The notes below the pieces were generated by a model. The model was given only the letters and a program-made list of their open reading frames with translations. It searched no databases and was not told where the DNA came from. From assembly GCF_963576615.1 (NCBI RefSeq), contig NC_088711.1:2108001-2172000 (forward strand): a stretch of 64,000 nucleotides of DNA, given 5' to 3'. Positions 32,301 to 45,800 of this stretch are shown one piece after another. The DNA comes from Watersipora subatra. Taxonomy: Eukaryota > Bryozoa > Gymnolaemata > Cheilostomatida > Watersiporidae. Position 1 is the stretch's first letter, and each line of letters begins with the position of its first letter. The position numbers and the translations under genes were made by a program.

Positions 32301-34130
32301 CTGCAGTCAAACTTCTGATCTCGCAACAATAAGGTAAAAGTGACATCTAGCTCCATTTGCTGGCCAAAGTATAGTTCATAGTTTAGCTGTTGGTGTCAAG
32401 GCAATTAATAGGTTGTCTAAAAACTTAAAGTTTTGGCATCCTCGATAAGCATTTCAGACCAAGTTTTCTTATCAAAACTCGAGAAGCTGAACAAGGTAAA
32501 TCACTAACTTGATAGTTATCTGAGAGAGTGAATGTGAGACAAATGTGTTAACCAACGTTATCTTCTATTGGTAAATGATAAGAACTCAACGGCAGAATCA
32601 AAACCTTATAGATTGCGTGCCCTTTGAATGACTTTCCTACACAGTGACAAGGAAAGTCCTTAGTGGAGTATCTGGTGCATGATGTTTGTTGGAAACTTCA
32701 AACATGAGGATGAGTTATGCTAAGAGATTTTTGCTCTCTAAATGCTAGCTTTTAAGTATTTTTTTAAGTATTACTTCTGCACTATTATAACCATTATAAC
32801 CAAAAGCATTGACATTTAATTCCAGTCAGGGATGAAAAAGAGGAACTCTACTCTGTCTGGCTGACTCTCCCATTTTCTAGCCATTGGTTACGGATTTATG
32901 TATGCACTGATCACTAATCATATTTGATTAGGCGAAACGTAATTGTTACAATAAGGCAATACCGCAGCACGACCTCAGTATAGATGCTTCGCTAATTATC
33001 TTCAAAAGATCTGTGGTCAGAAATAAAGACCGATAAGGAATTGCTCAAACGGCTTACTTAGTTGATTAGCTGAAGATGAGCATAGAACTGATGGCCCTCT
33101 GCCCTAACACCTCGTGCTAACCTTTAGATAAAGGAGGAGAGGCTATCAATTATGTTACGGAGATGGGATGAGGACTATAGTGCTCATCAGGTTATCACCC
33201 TGTGAATCACCAGCTGGCTTATAAAGTGAGGCAAGGGTTGTGTATTGTTAGGATTGGTAACTGTGATTAGCCCGATCCACCCCTAGTTAGATTAGGTGGT
33301 GTAGGCTATTTATTAGATTACCTTATCTGCCTGGGGTCCCCACCCTCTAGGCAATGGCTGAAAAAAGGGGACCAATTTTTGCAAAGCACTGGTACCCTAC
33401 TGATGCCTACAACCACTTACATATGTATAAATGATAATTCACTGAAGAGCAAGCATTAGGCTACTCAAATAAGATGATAGAAAAGACTTGACCGGGAGAG
33501 GACAGACATAAGCACTTCTCACCTTTTGCTCAGGTAGTGAGAGACGTCTGTTAGCTTAAAACCATCTAGTTGGTAGAGACGCATTGCGAAGCGTTTGGCA
33601 GACGGCTCGTCTACTGTTGTCAGGTCACCAGATGGCTCAGTTACTTGTGACTGATAGGTTTGGTACTCTGCAGCAGCGTGTCGTGTGGCAGACATAGTCT
33701 CATCTAACTCCAGGCTCAGTCTGACATCGATGCCACTATCCTCGGCACTAAATGTTGTCTCATCCAGTATGTGTGGCTTAGCATCGCTTGTTTCGCTCAC
33801 ACGCATGAAGCCTGGAATAAACTCCTTGTTTTGTGAGCATGTGTAGGGTGATACAACAGCGCCAAACTTCTCTTCTGGCTCATTATTATCTCTATTATTA
33901 TTTCTTTGGTCATTGCTAACACCGAATTCAGCCTTCGGTTGATCCCTGAATTCGACTACAGGAGGGTCATGTGATAACTGCCTCGTAGGTTTGAACGGAT
34001 TGAAGTTGGTCCTAATAATAGCGTCTCCTGTCATCACAAATGTATCAAACCCTTTGCGTTGTTGTTCAAGACCAGCCATTTCAGTACAAACAATGTCCAT
34101 AGCCGGTGCTTCAGTTCTGCCTCCTCCAGA
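19002..34130 (-). CDS. PSD: EFA6/PSD-type Arf guanine-nucleotide exchange factor (Sec7 + PH), 5' end missing
   Basis: Eleven exons in order: 34130-33523, 30967-30756, 24435-24368, 23365-23232, 21988-21914, 21788-21704, 21546-21468, 21221-21005, 20654-20510, 20389-20246, 19181-19002 (stop). Every junction is GT..AG with matching phase; 648 residues. A disordered N-terminal stretch leads to FAMRLYQLDGFKLTDVSHYL, then a Sec7 domain (about 180-350) with the Glu-finger loop ISLAGEVMKE and LVLLNTDLHG, then a PH domain (about 400-510: GYLLKKHCKG, GKRGWKRHFVILQG, QEWIDSINL), then a charged helical tail with KLRRYKLYVKDI and MQKYTTYV. This is the EFA6 order. The family activates Arf6 at the plasma membrane and shapes cortical actin and microtubules. 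Introns hold minisatellites and transposon debris. The first coding exon and start codon were not identified upstream of 34130. Confidence 0.88.
24446..24760. repeat. 34-bp minisatellite, about 9 units
   Basis: Units with the core TATACTATCAGGTGTGGTCA and alternating ATTGTAAGG variants. The array sits directly upstream, in transcript terms, of the small 68-bp Sec7 exon of the EFA6-type gene. Confidence 0.85.
24935..25680 (-). mobile_element. 3' fragment of a non-LTR retrotransposon (L2/CR1/Jockey-like)
   Basis: Two reverse-strand frames, 25675-25211 and 25238-24939, joined by a frameshift, read as the end of a reverse transcriptase. They contain SIDSTLNWSRHIELLRKQ, IVYCLEAWGNAP, HYNTRHSLHSLP and SSAWNPLP, a C-terminal pattern seen in L2/CR1/Jockey-type elements. 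A short (GATTA)n-like tail at about 24959-24986 marks the 3' end. It is 5'-truncated and dead, inside an EFA6 intron. Confidence 0.8.
26036..26074. repeat. Hairpin with 13-bp perfect arms
   Basis: AGGCCTTGCATCT at 26036-26048 pairs with 26062-26074 around a 13-base loop. It lies in the long EFA6 intron; the neighbouring 25700-26600 has no other assignable feature. Confidence 0.8.
26623..28001 (+). mobile_element. Probable Helitron-type non-autonomous element, copy 1
   Basis: It starts near TCTCAAACTCCGTGTGTC after an AT run and ends with AACGCCGGGTAGCACAGCTAG before T. The end, a CCGG-based hairpin about 10 bases before CTAG, is Helitron-like, as is the lack of inverted ends. Copies 2-4 share the interior and the TCTCAAA start. 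Confidence 0.5.
28043..28754 (+). mobile_element. Probable Helitron-type element, copy 2
   Basis: Starts TCTCAAATTATGTCTGTC and ends GGCAACGCAGGGTAGCACAG then CTAG at 28751-28754. The segment with GTTTGACAAAGTTT and ACAGTTGTTTTTA matches copy 1 at about 27810-27850. Shorter by internal deletion. Confidence 0.5.
28868..29310 (-). mobile_element. Probable Helitron-type element, copy 3 (reverse)
   Basis: Reverse orientation: 3'-type hairpin CCCGGCGTTGCCCGGG at about 28883 and 5'-type TGAGAAATATATAT at about 29303. Inside, a unit of about 90 bp containing AACAATGAGAAGTGATGAGA is repeated three times (28918-29150). An AT run follows at 29305-29334. Confidence 0.45.
29304..29334. repeat. (AT)n microsatellite
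   Basis: About 15 uninterrupted AT dinucleotides. The 29335-30755 stretch after it is EFA6 intron with no other feature I can support. Confidence 0.95.
31480..32132. repeat. 18-bp minisatellite, about 36 units, in an EFA6 intron
   Basis: Unit AGCATAGAGTGGTATGGC with scattered changes. Because 18 is a multiple of 3, several frames on both strands stay open for up to 250 codons (for example repeats of YAAIPL or GSIEWY). These frames are a by-product of the repeat, not genes. Confidence 0.95.
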
Positions 34131-37100
34131 CTGCAATACACAATCAATAAACAGGTTAACAAGAGAAAAGCAGAGCTCTTGGGCAGCACAGGTTAGTAGC
34201 TAAGTGCACTAACATTTATTCTCCAATCACTGCCTGTTTACAGCAGAATAAACTAGGAATAAAGAGGTAAAACAAGTGAATCGATCTGATTATTCAACTC
34301 CTCAACACGTGCAGCTTTCAGCTGTGTTGCCTCTGGCTGTAGGCAGTCACACATAGACAGGGCTTATACAATGGATGGTATCTGGTATAAGTGAGCTGTA
34401 ATGATTTCAACCAGAAAAACTGAAAGCTGAAACCCTCATAAATTCATTCCTTTGCTCATGTGTATCTCCTACAAACCTATCAAAGTCAGTAGATGGCGGT
34501 CATTACTGAGCTCCTTCATAATTTCTTGAGACTTGACCTTGACCTTTGAAGCATAAACAAATGAACTTGCCGTCTATACCTAATAGTAGAGCATAAATGA
34601 ATGGAGCTGCAGCAACCTCTAAGTAAGTTGCCTTCTACTGTCTACTGTATTAAATACCCCTGGCTGTTAGTGATCGAGATGACATGGTGGAACGGTTTGT
34701 TTTTCTGAGATTTTATGGTTGGATTTATCTGCCAAAGACAACGGTCATCGCTTAATTATATCAAATGATTCACCTAGAATTTTGTTAAAAATTTGTTATT
34801 TCATCAGTGTTGAGAGACGGCACCACTGCCCAAGACATCCATCCGCAGCTCCATGGTTAGCGATGCCAACTACCACACTGACTGCTGTCAAGGCTAGTAT
34901 ACCTTCAGTTTTCTCGTGTCTAAGTGTTGTAGCTAGTAAGCATTTGTCATTTTTACATGCTGCAAAGTGTCAGGGCCTCAGTTATCAGCGATCGCTGAGG
35001 TGCAAGGGGTTGCCCCTGGTAAGGAGCAATCAATGGAGAGTAATATAAGGAGCAGATGTAGCTGTTAGATTTTCCTCAGGTCTGCACTAGCCTGCACGCC
35101 CTCAGCTGGTACTAATGTTGTAATGTTTATTTGATGGCCTCTTAGCGCTGATTGATAGGATCTCAAGTGGCAAATATGGCTGTTCAAGGAATATCTCCCC
35201 GCCAGTACAAATGATCCCTGAAGGGTCTCCGTATTATGCAGGAATGGCTAAACAATATGTAACATTATAATAAGTGAATGGAGTATGGGAGTATGTTCAC
35301 ATCTGCAATATTTGAACCTACAGCCAATCAATGCGCTACGCAGTGGCAGCGCCATAGACGCCATTTGACATCTGGTACAAGTACAAATTTTACACTTTCT
35401 AGCAAAAGAGGGGAGTGGTGGTGGACCATTGTATCTACCAAATACCCAGCATATGGTCTCATTTAAGGTCATATTCGCAAGAGGGAAGTTAGGCAGACGG
35501 ATTGTACTGGCTAACTATCACTACTGGAAGGGGGATACAGGAAACTGATACGGAGAGTTGTTTGGAAGTGTAGAACTGCACTGGGTGCTGCCAGTCGTAG
35601 TTACAGGCTTGATGAGCAACTGTGGCACGCAAGGAGCTTCCCCGACATCTCAAGCACCCATCTGCTAATACTGCAGACCAACCACTGACAGCCAGCGCAC
35701 ACAATAAACCTGTAATGATGTTTATAATTAATCAAGGCATTGTAGCAATCAGGTGCTATCGCGATGGCAGATTCTTTTGTGAATTCTTCAACTTAACCTC
35801 TAGTCTCTACAGAGTGACCTGACTGAGAAAAGCACTGGCAGCGTAGGAGACACTGAGCACAACAAAGTTTTACTGCATAGCAATGAAGCAGACGGGTTAT
35901 ATTAGTCCAGTAAAAGTTTTTTGTTAGATTCGCAATTTCGAATGTCATATTTGTTTTATGTAACTTTGTGTGTTAGGACTAGCGAAACTCAACCCTTTTG
36001 CAGTTAGTCGAGATCAAGTTGCAATGGCAGCCTATCAGTTCTAAAACTCGCTTACCCACCTCCCCTTCTCATAGCGCAACACCTTTTTTTTAGCCCTCTC
36101 CCCATAGGCCACTGTATTGATAAATGAAGGACGGGTGGGGGCAGGTTGGTGAGAATAATGACTCGCGTCTAGCTCTACCTTCTCCCCAGAGGTTGCCGGC
36201 AGCGTGTGTCCTAGTCAGCGTTCATACCGAGTGCTGACTCAAGGATTGATTTTTGTTTGAGGGAGCCAGAGACATCTGCCTGCCTCACAATTAACTAAAT
36301 ATGCTGCGTGTTAACAATAAGTTTAGTTGCAGCGAATGTCATCTCATGCTCCGGCTTCACCTTAGCTCCTTTCCTCTCAATCCTTCGCTACGGGTGGGCG
36401 ATACAAACAGCCAACACAAATCTAAGACTATGTAAACTCATCGTAAACAATTTCTTCCCAAAACATGAATGTTGGTATGTGTAGGTAGCTAGCCTGTGGT
36501 TCTGAAGTGATGTTTGTGAAACCGTTTGGAGTACCCCTGGGCACCCCTCATCCAATGACTAGAACCATAAGAAGGAATTGGTTCATTTGTTTAAAACTAT
36601 GTTAATGTTAAAAATCTCCATATCTCAGGTATCTTTGTTTTTATTTCGTTTTACTTGTTTGTTTATTGAATAAAGCTGTGATCTTACTTTGTTATATAAA
36701 GCATCCATTGGGTTGTAGTAGGACTCCACGCTACTTATAAGGTTTGAGTCTTAAATCATATGCTATAGTAGTTATGATAAACAAGCCTTCATCCGTTAGT
36801 TGAAATATAGTAAACCTAGCTTTTAAGCAAATACGTAACCCGAAGGGTTGAACAGAGTAAACTTTTTGAAACTAAACGAATGGATGCCAAATTATAAATG
36901 AACCAAAACTGAATTTGGCCACAGCAGTTTATCAAGAAAGAGTGCACAATTGTCTAGATATTGAATGATTGCAGGCGGCTGGTGAGTCTGTCATCAAAAC
37001 CCTCTAAACATTCGGTATCTATCACAAGTTAGTCGACTTTATAGGTTGTGTTCTACTTTTTGTCCTCACAACTCAACTAAGGTGAATAGTGTACCCTTAC

Positions 37101-39875
37101 CTAGCAAGCTGGTTGCTTTCTTCCGGTGTTGTCCGCTAACATCTGGAGAGAGAGAGAGAGAGCGTGAGTGAGTGGCTGACACACAGTCTCGCGCTAATCT
37201 GACCACTCCAGAGGTCAGCCGTCCTATGAGCTATCGACCACGCGTAGTGCCGCACAGGTGGATACTCTAGTTGTGCAAACACAGTCAATAAAATTTAGAC
37301 GGTTTCATCGCTGTGACGCTACTAATGAAAGGAAAGATACTCTATAATTGTACCTACTGCGAGTGACTCCGTATTGTAATCAACTGCTTACATGCAGAAT
37401 AGAAATATTTCAATCTCTTGTTTATATTATAGCTACACACAAGCATTATCACAACAATGTATATAGATTTTGTGTTCTTTCTATTATTGGTTGCTCATGA
37501 TGCTTTGGGTAATCTTGGCCCATACATAACTCTTATGCACCACAGCAACTGCTTACATGCTGAGTCTTTGACTTGACAGTGGCAGGCTAATACACAAACA
37601 TACCAATGTGCTGAAATCCTGGTACTTTAACATATCAACATGCTGACAGACTAACATACCAACATGCTGATAGACTAACATACCAACATGCTGATAGACT
37701 AACATACTAACATGCTGCCAGACTAACATACCAACATGCTGACAGATTAACATACCAACATGATGATAGACTAACATACAAACATGCTGACAGACTAAAA
37801 TAGCAACATGCTGACAGACTAACATACCAACATGCTGACATGTTAGTAGACATCTAAGTTCTGATGTTCTAACATACTAAAACACCTACAAGCATGTTAC
37901 TGCAAGTTAGGCCTCGATATCTTAGATGAAAAGCGGTCAGTGACAAGGTATATTTTCATCTTTGCATTTTATAGTGTGAAATTGGAGTGAGAAACAAGGC
38001 ATCATATCAGAAGCTTGACACAGTATTATTTGAGACCAAAGAGGCCTGAATACCGCTATACCCTAAGTTGATGCTGCTTTCCACTAGTTCAACTAATTAA
38101 ATACTCACAGTGGAAAACACAAGCAAACAGCCAAATGTTAGGTTTAATATAATAGTTGGGCAGCTAGAAAGCTATATTTAACAGAAACCCACATTATATG
38201 GCAATATGGCATCGGTTATAAACACTTGCAAGGCATACCACGATATGCTACATCAAAAGGTGTTGACATCTACAGACTAATAAACCATAGCAAGTATACT
38301 AGGTGAGTATCGATAACAAGAAGAAGGAGCAGTAGTAAGTCTATCAGTTGGTTCGTTATAATCAAATGAAAGCCTGAGTGTTGACATTGACTGTGTTACT
38401 GACACGTGCCCGTAAATATTTATAAAACCAACAAGCTGTTTTGAGTTGTACCGCAGAAAAGGTCTCAGAGAACCATCTATGGGTGCTGTTGTTGCTAAAC
38501 TAGCCTTTTGTACAAGCAAGTTTAAATCTTGGTTTAAGTTTTATGATAATGATAATTTGAAGTTGTTTGCCCTTTTAACACCATCAAGTTGACACATCCT
38601 AGTTTATGTAAAGTACAAATGCCATATCACCATATACTGAATAAGCTGTTTAAAATTTGTTGAATAAGTGTTGTTATTGTAACAGATCAAATATATGCGG
38701 TAGCTTAGTTGATTGAACCTGTACCTACTGTACCCTGTACTGACAAAGCATAGACACAAGCATGTGCCACACAACAAACATAGTGTGGCAAGGTCTCACC
38801 AATCAGCAACAACTATTCTCTGTTTTTGTTCTCTTATAGTAATATAGAGTTGAAGGTCTGATATTAAATGTAGCGGACAGAGCGTTAAAAGGTGTTACTA
38901 CTGACAGGAGTTGTCTTCTGGTTCTCATTTGTTAAACATACTGGACGTAGACTGGAGAAGGGGCAAAAACAACTTACTTGGTAAAATAACCTTTTGAAGC
39001 ATGAAGTTGTCTGCTCCACATTAGAATCTACAATTGTGTACCAGCAGATGTATTTTTGGACCTTGGGCAAAACAAGTGGTAAAAGCCTCTTTGGTTGTGA
39101 CATTATCAGACTCAATTTTGCACAGGTTGACACACCATTGACTTTGAAAAAATGATAACGGGCCTAAAACTTATAACATTAATTGTGTCTATACATTTTT
39201 TGTAAACAATACTGTATTTTATCTATATAGGGTTCAAGAATCTCATAAAAAAGATGTTAAAATTTATTTTTAAATTCTCAGATTGATGCGTTTAATTAAA
39301 TATATAACTGAAATAGAATATGCCTTTGACCACCCAGGTCACGTCCGCCAAGGTCACTTTCATACATGAATTAAGTTAGAGCTTTCTAGTCCCATTAGTG
39401 CAGTGTATAAAAATACTAATGAACCTGTTCTAATTGTTTAGTATGTAAAGGGTTTTTTATTATTTTGAAAAACCTGATACACATTTTTATACTGATCCCA
39501 ACAGTGTCTTACTCCAGGATTAATAAAGAACAACAGGATTCTTTTGACATAGCTGACTGCTCAGTGTTTACAGCGTAAACATTTTAAATACATGAAAAGA
39601 TGCAAGCTCATACTCCAGCAAAACAACTCACTATTTTTGGCCATTTTTGTGCTGCTTCATGTAAAATAATACGTCCTGGAACGAAAAGGCTCCAATACGC
39701 CAGTTGTATCAATAATTGAGAGTTGCGCTCTCCGCCACAATATCGCCTTTACCAATCACGGTTCTCGATCACTTTAGTCACAAAGCCTGTCTGCAATAGG
39801 TTGAAAGGTTCACTACCTTGACCGACGTCAAATAAATATGGCCTTCCGATAACGAATGATTTTGTGTAAACAAAC
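34131..39875. other. Region upstream of the EFA6-type exons, mostly unexplained
   Basis: 5.7 kb that should hold the 5' exons or promoter of the EFA6-type gene and the promoter of the plus-strand membrane-protein gene. A possible small exon at 37142-37101 (minus) has good splice signals but no phase-compatible reading. A minus frame at 38519-38277 (80 codons) looks partly protein-like but matches nothing I know. Apart from the 24-bp array at 37635-37845, no repeats are evident. Confidence 0.4.
37635..37845. repeat. 24-bp tandem repeat, about 9 units
   Basis: Unit CAGACTAACATACCAACATG plus CTGA, with single-base variants. The minus-strand frame of repeated MLVCQHVG/MLVYQHVG comes from the repeat. 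Confidence 0.93.
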
Positions 39876-42800
39876 ATGGTATTGCTAAGAAGTTGCTGTT
39901 GCTGGTGGGAACATAATGATTCTTTAAAACGAGGAAGTTATGCATCGTGTATTTATTCAACAGTAAGTTTTATTGCTATAACTTTAATTGATTTTCCTGC
40001 GAAGCTAGAAGTCTTTTGCCCAAAGGTTGGTATAGATTTAGCTAGCGTTGGTGCTTAATAAATGTCGTGAACGATATTATTTGGTAGTGTATTTTTGAAG
40101 GCGTTGCTAAACGTACACTATCAGGTTAAAAAATGTATAAAGACCAAAATGTTTTATTAGTGTTGGTCATTGCCATAGCTGGCCAGTACCCAGTTGCATG
40201 TGTTATAGCCAGCTGACCTACTTACGTGTTAGGATACATTTTACGAAGGTCAAGTTTTTACTATGCCATGCTATTTCTCTGTTATTACTTTGCTCATTAG
40301 GTAGTTTTTGTTTTTTTAATAATGAACAAAAAATTGAGTTTTAGAAATTATAAAACGGCCTTCTGCTAATCTCGTTTCTCATACGCCAATGGCTATGCAA
40401 TTTTATTAAATACATGTATATATAAATACTAGGTGAATAAAAGTCTTTGCAAATAAAACTTATTTTTATTTAACATATTACAACAGTTACCATTCTAACT
40501 TTCAAACTTCATATCATGAGAAAAGTGTTTCTTGCAGTTTAAATAAATTAAAGAGAAAAAAGCAAAACAACTGTAAAGGTTTTCAAACTTTGTCAAATAG
40601 CTGTAACTTTCAAACTCCATATCATGAAGTAAATGTTTTGTGCAGGTCAAATAAATTAAAAAAAAGTAAAACAATTATAAAAGGGTTTAAATGTAAAAGT
40701 GAAATAATTAGCAAGTAGGCCTAATAGCTAAATTATATCTGTTTTGCTACGATTGCAATAAAAGATGATTTGGTAATGATACAATTAACACGAACTGAGA
40801 AAACAAAATAAAAATCCTGAATATGTTTAATTAATAATAACAATTTGTGCATAAAAGTGTGTGTATAAAAAAAGTTACTGTTCCAGCAGAAACTATCTAT
40901 TAAAACATTGAATTATGACGATACTGGTACCTTTTCATACTGGTACAAATGTAAAAATGAGATATCGTACTGTCTTTGTCTGATTGTACGGAGAGAGAAT
41001 GTAAACGCTATTCCTACTCAAGATAGCACAATTGTCCACGTGAAAAGAATTGGCCTTGTCCGGGATTTAGCGATTGAACCTTGCGAAAAACTGGAAATAG
41101 CAGTTCATGAAAACACGAAAAAGCATCGTGTTTCATCAAGTTAATAGAGTTAATAGAATTTCAATTGATTCATCATTTAGCGCGTGCAATCGAGAAAAGG
41201 GTGTATATAGTAAGAGCTATGAATTATAAGGGCTCTCTGAGATAGAGAATCGGATCGGTAATCTGCGGTTGCAATACTCGAGAGTTCGAGTTCAGCAGAA
41301 TGCGAAATTTTAGTTCCAAGATTTTAATAGCTATAGCTGGACATACTGAAGGACACACACAGACACAAACGAGAAATATATATATAGATGCATGTGCTAT
41401 ATAAATAAAAAATGTCTTGTACATATGGAAATAAATACGAGTTGTATACATAGAAGTAAGTATGAACTATGCCTGGAGACATAAATGTGTTATAAACGTA
41501 GCAATAAACACAAATAAATGTAGACGTAAACATGAATCAAATGTATTTAAACAAACCGATACTTTAAATATGTAGATGAACATGTGTATTATATACATGT
41601 ATAAAAATAAACAGGAGTCGTATGTATAAAAATAAATAGAAGTCATATACATAAAACTAAACAGGAGCCATATACATAAAAATAAACAGGAATCATATGT
41701 ATAGAAATAAACAGGAATAATATATATAGAAATAAACAGGAATAATATATATAGAAACAAACAGGAATAATATATATAGAAATAAACAGGAATAATATAT
41801 ATAGAAACGAACAGGAATCATATGTATAGAAATAAACAGGAATAATATATATAGAAATAAACAGGAATAATATATATAGAAACAAACAGGAATAATATAT
41901 ATAGAAATAAACAGGAATAATATATATAGAAACGAACAGGAATCATATGTATAGAAATAAACAGGAATAATATATATAGAAATAAACAGGAATAATATAT
42001 ATAGAAACAAACAGGAATAATATATATAGAAATAAACAGGAATAATATATATAGAAACGAACAGGAATCATATGTATAGAAATAAACCGGGTCATACATA
42101 TAAAAATAAGCGTGTGCTTTAGTTAGAGAAAGGAACTGTGGGGCTTCCCATTAATCATCTCTCTGTGAACAAATTTATCACCTAATATTATCTCTTTATT
42201 CAAGAATGTATAGAATGTAAGAATTTCTATCGATCTATTTATTCCTGTGCCCCGCTTCTTACAGGTCAACATGCGTTAACAAGCAGTCCTATTAAACTTT
42301 TTAATATTGTACTGTAGATTGTAGCAGCATTTCAGCTATGCCTCTGCGGCTGGGCAATATACACAACTCTTTGGATTCGCTACGCTCCTGACCTCAACAA
42401 GCGATGGCAGCCAAATGAAATAGCCAACTGGTTTCCCCCAGGTGAAAATATGTTTGTGTTTATATTTATATCAGCGAGGAGCTGTTTTATCATCCGCTTG
42501 CAGATAAGTCTTTGCTAATTTCATATCGTTAAAACAATGGTGTTTTGGTTAAGCTTTATAAAATTGTTGTGTAGAAATTCCTATAAATTGTTGTCTTTTT
42601 TAATAATTTTATATTGAATGTTTGCCTCATTTTCACAATCTCTAAACTTTGCAAGTATGGTAAAATGACAAGCAATAACATTTATAACCAATGATCAAAC
42701 CTAACTGCTCTGGGATTCTAGTAGTTTTGCAATCAGTGAAACTTTGTGTAGCTTAATTTTCAAGGCAAGGCTCGCTTTTGAAGCTACAAAAATGAAATTC

Positions 42801-45800
42801 AATAATGTATTCTGCTGCATGCTTCATGAGTCATGTATAGTAGTACTTGTAAAGTTCTATCTGTCATGAGGCATATATACTAGTACTTGTAAAGTTCTAT
42901 CTGTCATGAGGCATATATAGTAGTACTTGTAAAGTTCTATATGTCATGGGGCATATATACTAGTACTTGTAAAGTTCTATCTGTCATGAGTCATATATAC
43001 TAGTACTTGTAAAGTTCTATCTGTCATGAGGCATATATACTAGTACTTGTAAAGTTCTATCTGTCATGAGTCATATATACTAGTACTTGTAAAGTTCTAT
43101 CTGTCATGAGGCATATATACTAGTACTTGTAAAGTTCTATCTGTCATGAGGCATGTATACTAGTACTTGTAAAGTTCTATCTGTCATGAGGCATATATAC
43201 TAATACTTGTAAAGTTCTATTTTTCATGAGTCATATATACTAGTACTTGTAAAGTTCTATCTGTCATGAGTCATATATACTAGTACTTGTAAAGTTCTAT
43301 CTGTCATGAGGCATATATACTAGTACTTGTAAAGTTCTATCTGTCATGAGTCATATATACTAGTACTTGTAAAGTTCTATCTGTCATGAGTCATATATAC
43401 TAATACTTGTAAAGTTCTATCTGTCATGAGTCATATATACTAGTACTTGTAAAGTTCTATTTTTCATGAGTCATATATACTAGTACTTGTAAAGTTCTAT
43501 CTGTCATGAGTCATATATACTAGTACTTGTAAAGTTCTATTTTTCATGAGTCATATATACTAGTACTTGTAAAGTTCTATCTGTCATGGGTGCATATATA
43601 CTAGTACTTGTAAAGTTCTATCTGTCATGGGGCATGTATACTAGTATTTGTAATTTCCATAATTACAATAGTGTTTTATAGACTTGATATGCTCATGCTA
43701 AACCTGACTATTGTAAAATTTTTCTATTATGTAAAATTTTCTCTGGTTGATTAAAGGTTTCTGTAGACATCGGTTTTTGGCCAATGTTAATCATTTATTA
43801 TGATTTATTTAAAAAAATACATTAGCCGAGGCATCGCTGTATATTGACATTCTAGAAATCAACCAAGTGAGATGCATATATAACTACGAGGTGAGTTTAT
43901 GACGTTCTCCATATTTTAGGATCGGATGGCTTCCTCTATATGGCGTTCATCTTTGTAATAGCCAAGTTGGTCGTTGGCATCTTGCTCTGGAGTGGAATCC
44001 AAAGGGTTTGTTTTCCTTGATTAGCTTCTACACAGATTCTTACATGAGTTTCAGCCCTTGTTGTCCATCGGTTCACAGCAGAAATGTAGGCTACACACTG
44101 TTGCATGGATGGTGCAAGGGATTAGTGCAAGTGCAATAAAAATATTAAAGCTGCTACTTGTTTAAAGTATTTTTATGGTTGCTTTTGCAAAAGTGTAAGA
44201 TTAAGTGAGTAATCGTTGTTGATTTTGTGCATCAGATCCTCCAGAAATAAATCTTCAGTTTGTAAGTCTTTATAAAAGTAATAACAATAAGAATATAAAA
44301 GCCATCAACAAAGAGATGGAAAGAGATGAGATATTTAAATAATGAAATGACTAAATATTTTGGATTGACAGCCAGCCTGGTTTCAATATGGCTCATCTTC
44401 AAGTCCTCTCATGTTTTTGTTTTCAGCTTCAATTTTATTTTGTAATCGTTGCTTCTTTCATCAGTAACATTTCTTCAGAGTAATAAAGGTTTGCGCTATT
44501 ATTTAGCATAATAAACTTTAATACTTGTAATACTGTATGCTACTTCCGTCTCCTTGTTGATGTCTGGTGTCTATAATTGTGTTAAGCTTTAGAGCATTAG
44601 ATCCACTGTGACAAGGTTTATATATTTAGCCATGCATGTTTTTTTCCTGTTGAGTGCCCAGGAATGTAGGAGAGTTTGTAAAGCTAGTAAGATGGAGGTG
44701 AACTATAGTATATGACTAAATGATAGCAGAGTGTCAACATCCATGATGACCATTTTTGTGTTCTTCTGATGATTAAAATCTGATTGATTAATGATCTATC
44801 ATGACAGACGGCCCCAGGTGCTTGTTAGGTAGCATAATTCATTCAACATTGATATATGGTTGTATATGTACCAGCTGTCTATCTCAAGTTCCTTTGCTAT
44901 CCGCTGCAGGGCCAATACATCAAGTCAAAGAATTATATAAAGGCCTGGCTCATCACCAATCTCACATTCCAACTATACATAGTTGTGGTTGTTACTTATG
45001 TCTGCGGGTTCCTGCAGTTCTATAGATTATATGTGAGTATTATCTAACCAGTCTTTGCTCATCCTTAGCTGTCCTGTTGATGTACATCAAGTTTTCTGAG
45101 AATCATCCTCTCATACTAAACAAGCATGTCTGACTCATGTCTTCGTTTATTTTCAGGACATTTATTTCATGAGCCGAGGACTGGTAATCGGTGTATGGTT
45201 CGGTGTGCTAGACTACGGAGTTGTCTTCTGGGCTCTTATCTGTGTCTTCTCTTTTTATCAGCAACTCGAAGAGCACGAGTTTAGAATGTTCAGGAAGACC
45301 AAACGTGCACTTTGGGGTTTTGACCTTGGTAAGTGTTGAAGGCCCAAGTTTCACTTTTAAAAATAGCAGGTTTTAAATTTTCGAGTTCTATTATTTAATG
45401 TGTTGCTGGTATTCAAGACATTTCATGTTGATGGTCCGTGTTGACGGTGTTGGTGTGGCTCTCAAATGATAAGCCTATGTTCAAGTCTCAAATATGTAGC
45501 CGCTTGGTGGATATATTCAGTTAGGTGCTAAGTCATATATTAATCCACTGGCAAAAAGTAAGTTTTGCTGATATCACCGTAATAGTTACACTAGGAGCGA
45601 GTACGTGACCAATTGCGTGTAGATACAAAGGAAACATACACAAATTAATAAAAAGATTCAATAGGTTGTATTCAGCTAGAAATAATACTTTTGTAATACA
45701 AGGTAGGATCCTAAGTGAAATTCTTTGTAACATGACACAAAGATAATGGGAATATATCCAAATGGCTAAACTATGAATGCGTTGTTTTAATCATTTGCTT

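Noticed and set aside
37101-37142. Minus-strand exon with strong acceptor (CT-rich tract, CAG) and GTAAGG donor
   Set aside because: 42 bp; the phase needed to join exon 34130 ends in a stop codon. Could be UTR or chance from the GA microsatellite.
38698-38720. SINE/tRNA A-box-like motif TAGCTTAGTTG
   Set aside because: No B box and no tRNA fold nearby.
40908-41144. 78-codon plus frame
   Set aside because: Lies inside a reversed Helitron-like copy; no family resemblance.
42832-43655. CRISPR-like regular repeat
   Set aside because: The units are contiguous 40-bp copies with no unique spacers, in animal DNA.
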